A DNA stretch of 64,000 bases, from positions 1-64,000 of the forward strand of contig NZ_PEBS01000016.1 of assembly GCF_002869965.1 (NCBI RefSeq). Reading direction: 5' to 3'. The notes under the pieces were generated by a model. That model was not told the DNA's origin and did not search any database. It saw only the letters and a program-made list of their open reading frames with translations. Shown in pieces: positions 62,369-64,000 of this stretch (the stretch's first letter is position 1; each line of letters opens with the position of its first letter). Made by a program: the position numbers and the translations under genes. The stretch is from Janthinobacterium sp. ROICE36 (GTDB lineage Bacteria > Pseudomonadota > Gammaproteobacteria > Burkholderiales > Burkholderiaceae_D).

Positions 62369-63070
62369 TCAGCCCTTGCTGGCCGCTTCCAGAATTTCCA
62401 GCTTCGTCTCGCGGCCATTCTTTTGCACGCCCTGTGCCTTGTCGTAGCTTTCGATCAGCGCGCGGTACGGCGGCACGATATGGTCCGTCATGATGGCGGC
62501 GAATTCCATCGCATCGGCGCGGTTCCAGGTGCTCATCACTTCAGCCAGCACCGCATACGTATCGATCGGCACAGCGCCCGCCTGCGTCACGCGCGCCATG
62601 GTGATGTCAGTGGCCATCTTCGACCAGTTGCCCGAGGCGTCGATGATGGCAAACACCTTGTAGCCGGCCGCCAGCGCGCTGATGGTAGGAAAAGCCATGC
62701 ACACGCTGGTGAGCGTGCCGGCGATCAGCAGGGTCTTGCGGCCCGTCTTTTCGATGGCTTCGACCCAGGCCGGATTGTCCCAGGCATTGATCTGGCCCGT
62801 GCGCGGGATGTAAACGGCATCCGGGTTGAAATGGTGGATTTCCGGGATCAAGGGGCCGTTCGGGCCGTCGGGCACGGAAGCGGTGGTAAAAGTCGGCATG
62901 TTGGCCAGGCGCGACAGCTTGGCCAGCGCCGTGACGTGGCCGCGCAGCACGTGCTGCTCGATGTCGCGCACCAGCTGGAACAAGCCGCTCTGGTGGTCGA
63001 TCAGCAGCATGACGGCGTCGTCGGGATCGATCATCGGTGGCAAACCTTGGAAGTTGGCGGGGGTGCTCAT
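62369..63070 (-). CDS. Isochorismatase-family (YcaC-like) hydrolase
   Basis: A 233-aa cysteine hydrolase. The catalytic Asp is in [13 protein letters not shown], and the nucleophile Cys in [15 protein letters not shown]; the intervening [18 protein letters not shown] is typical of the YcaC-type subgroup, whose substrate is not established. Nicotinamidases and isochorismatases share the fold, so a link with the nearby pnuC is possible but not shown. GGAGACC precedes the ATG at 63070; an in-frame ATG at 63127 is less likely. It lies 65 bp downstream of the pirin gene on the same strand, a pairing often seen in proteobacteria. Confidence 0.88.
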   Translation of the reverse strand: MSTPANFQGLPPMIDPDDAVMLLIDHQSGLFQLVRDIEQHVLRGHVTALAKLSRLANMPTFTTASVPDGPNGPLIPEIHHFNPDAVYIPRTGQINAWDNPAWVEAIEKTGRKTLLIAGTLTSVCMAFPTISALAAGYKVFAIIDASGNWSKMATDITMARVTQAGAVPIDTYAVLAEVMSTWNRADAMEFAAIMTDHIVPPYRALIESYDKAQGVQKNGRETKLEILEAASKG

Positions 63071-63135
63071 GGTGGTCTCCTGAAAAACCATGCCGCGGGA
63101 TGCGGCACAGGTACTACACAAATTCACTGCACAAA

Positions 63136-64000
63136 TTACTTATCAATGCGGGCGAAGCGGCCGCTGTTGAAATCCTCGAACGCCTGCGCGATTTCCGCTT
63201 CGGTGTTCATCACGAACGGACCATGGCCGACGATGGCTTCGTCAATCGGCTCGCCGCTCAGCAGCAGCACCACGGCGTCGCTGTTCGCCTCGACGGTGAT
63301 GCTGTCGCCGTCGCGTTCGAACAGCGCCATCTGCGCTTCGCGCACCACGCTCTCGCCATTCACCAGCAGCGTGCCGTGCAGGACGATCAGCGCCGTGCTC
63401 CAGCCGGCGTGCACAGGCAACTGCGTCAGCTTGCCCTGCACCAGGCGCAGGTCCCACACCTGCATAGTCGAAAACGTGCGGGCCGGGCCATGCTGGCCAG
63501 CGAAATCGCCGGCGATCACGCGTACCGAGCCCCCGCCGTCCGGCAGCGCCACGGTGGGAATCGTGTCGCTGGTGATGGCCTGATAGCCGGGCGCCGTCAT
63601 CTTGTTTTTCGCCGGCAGGTTCACCCACAGCTGCACCATTTCCAGCGTGCCGCCCGACTGCGTGAAGGCAGGCGAGTGAAACTCTTCATGCACGATGCCG
63701 GCACCGGCCGTCATCCACTGCACGTCGCCGGGGCCGATCACGCCGCCCTGACCCGTCGAATCGCGGTGCGCCACTTCGCCCTGGTAGACGATGGTCACCG
63801 TTTCAAAGCCGCGGTGCGGGTGCGAACCGACGCCGGGCGGACGCGTGCCGGGCGCAAATTCGGCAGGGCCTGCATAGTCGAGCAGCAGGAAGGGGCTCAG
63901 CTGCTTGCCATGGCCGGTGTAAGAAAACATCGAGCGCACGGGAAAACCGTCGCCGACCCAGTGCTGGCGCGGTGCGCTGTAGATACCTGTGACTGTGTTC
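63136..64000 (-). CDS. Pirin family protein (5' end beyond window)
   Basis: At least 287 residues; the frame stays open to the last base of the window, and the part before 63939 ([18 protein letters not shown]) is clearly pirin sequence, so the real start lies outside. The bicupin landmarks are [28 protein letters not shown] in pieces, [21 protein letters not shown], and [10 protein letters not shown]; the His and Glu residues in these form the metal site of the N-terminal cupin. Pirins act as quercetinase-like dioxygenases or redox-sensing cofactors. It is probably co-transcribed with the YcaC-like hydrolase downstream. Confidence 0.92.
   Translation of the reverse strand, partial: NTVTGIYSAPRQHWVGDGFPVRSMFSYTGHGKQLSPFLLLDYAGPAEFAPGTRPPGVGSHPHRGFETVTIVYQGEVAHRDSTGQGGVIGPGDVQWMTAGAGIVHEEFHSPAFTQSGGTLEMVQLWVNLPAKNKMTAPGYQAITSDTIPTVALPDGGGSVRVIAGDFAGQHGPARTFSTMQVWDLRLVQGKLTQLPVHAGWSTALIVLHGTLLVNGESVVREAQMALFERDGDSITVEANSDAVVLLLSGEPIDEAIVGHGPFVMNTEAEIAQAFEDFNSGRFARIDK

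Overview
The window is GC-rich, densely coded chromosome from a betaproteobacterium. The gene content (PhaM-type PHA granule protein, CzcICBA, archaic SCPU pili, TamAB, many soluble two-component proteins) best fits the Oxalobacteraceae, and the closest feel is Janthinobacterium. That placement is an inference from gene families; there is no rRNA or marker gene here to prove it. I see no tRNA, rRNA, CRISPR array, transposase, integrase or phage genes.

Layout. 1-4.4 kb: tail of an unknown gene, glutathione-dependent formaldehyde dehydrogenase, a secreted PQQ-type sugar dehydrogenase broken by one in-frame TAG, a hotdog thioesterase and a DUF3016 protein. 4.6-8.4 kb: an HD-GYP response regulator (c-di-GMP breakdown) facing a soluble double-GAF histidine kinase, with an inverted-repeat element between them. 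8.5-10.1 kb: an exported MORN-repeat protein fused to a caspase-like C13 peptidase. 10.1-16.3 kb: czcICBA, a Zn/Co/Cd efflux operon with striking stem-loops before czcC. 16.3-21.3 kb: small unknown proteins and a CHASE-PAS-GAF-GGDEF diguanylate cyclase. 21.3-28.7 kb: queC, and divergently tamA-tamB (outer membrane protein assembly). 28.7-33.4 kb: small proteins around a 132-bp palindromic element, an S9 peptidase and membrane or exported unknowns.

32.6-39.3 kb holds the most unusual operon: a condensin-like set in the order MksF-MksE-MksB(SMC), apparently without the MksG/JetD nuclease, translationally coupled to an exported DUF4424 protein and followed by another exported unknown. 39.5-45 kb: tandem DUF3108 proteins, PhaM, a 71-aa protein, and a soluble kinase with a REC-TPR response regulator. 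45-52 kb: MnmC whose methyltransferase half looks degenerate, Tag, a MocR regulator divergent from OsmC-PaiB, an AEC transporter, a CHRD remnant and an HxlR regulator. 52.2-58.3 kb: a minimal archaic chaperone-usher pilus operon (pilin, chaperone, usher, two-domain SCPU tip protein) with a tiny SCPU-like gene at one end and a REC-AraC regulator at the other. 58.3-64 kb: a TonB-dependent receptor pseudogene with at least three lesions, PnuC, a periplasmic solute-binding protein, an isochorismatase-family hydrolase and a pirin that runs off the window.

Functional themes are surface and signalling control (two c-di-GMP enzymes, two further two-component pairs, pili), envelope biogenesis (TamAB), metal efflux and DNA or chromosome maintenance (Mks, Tag). 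Three decaying loci (PQQ dehydrogenase, CHRD, TonB receptor) show ongoing gene loss. Several tail-to-tail gene pairs share or abut their stop codons.
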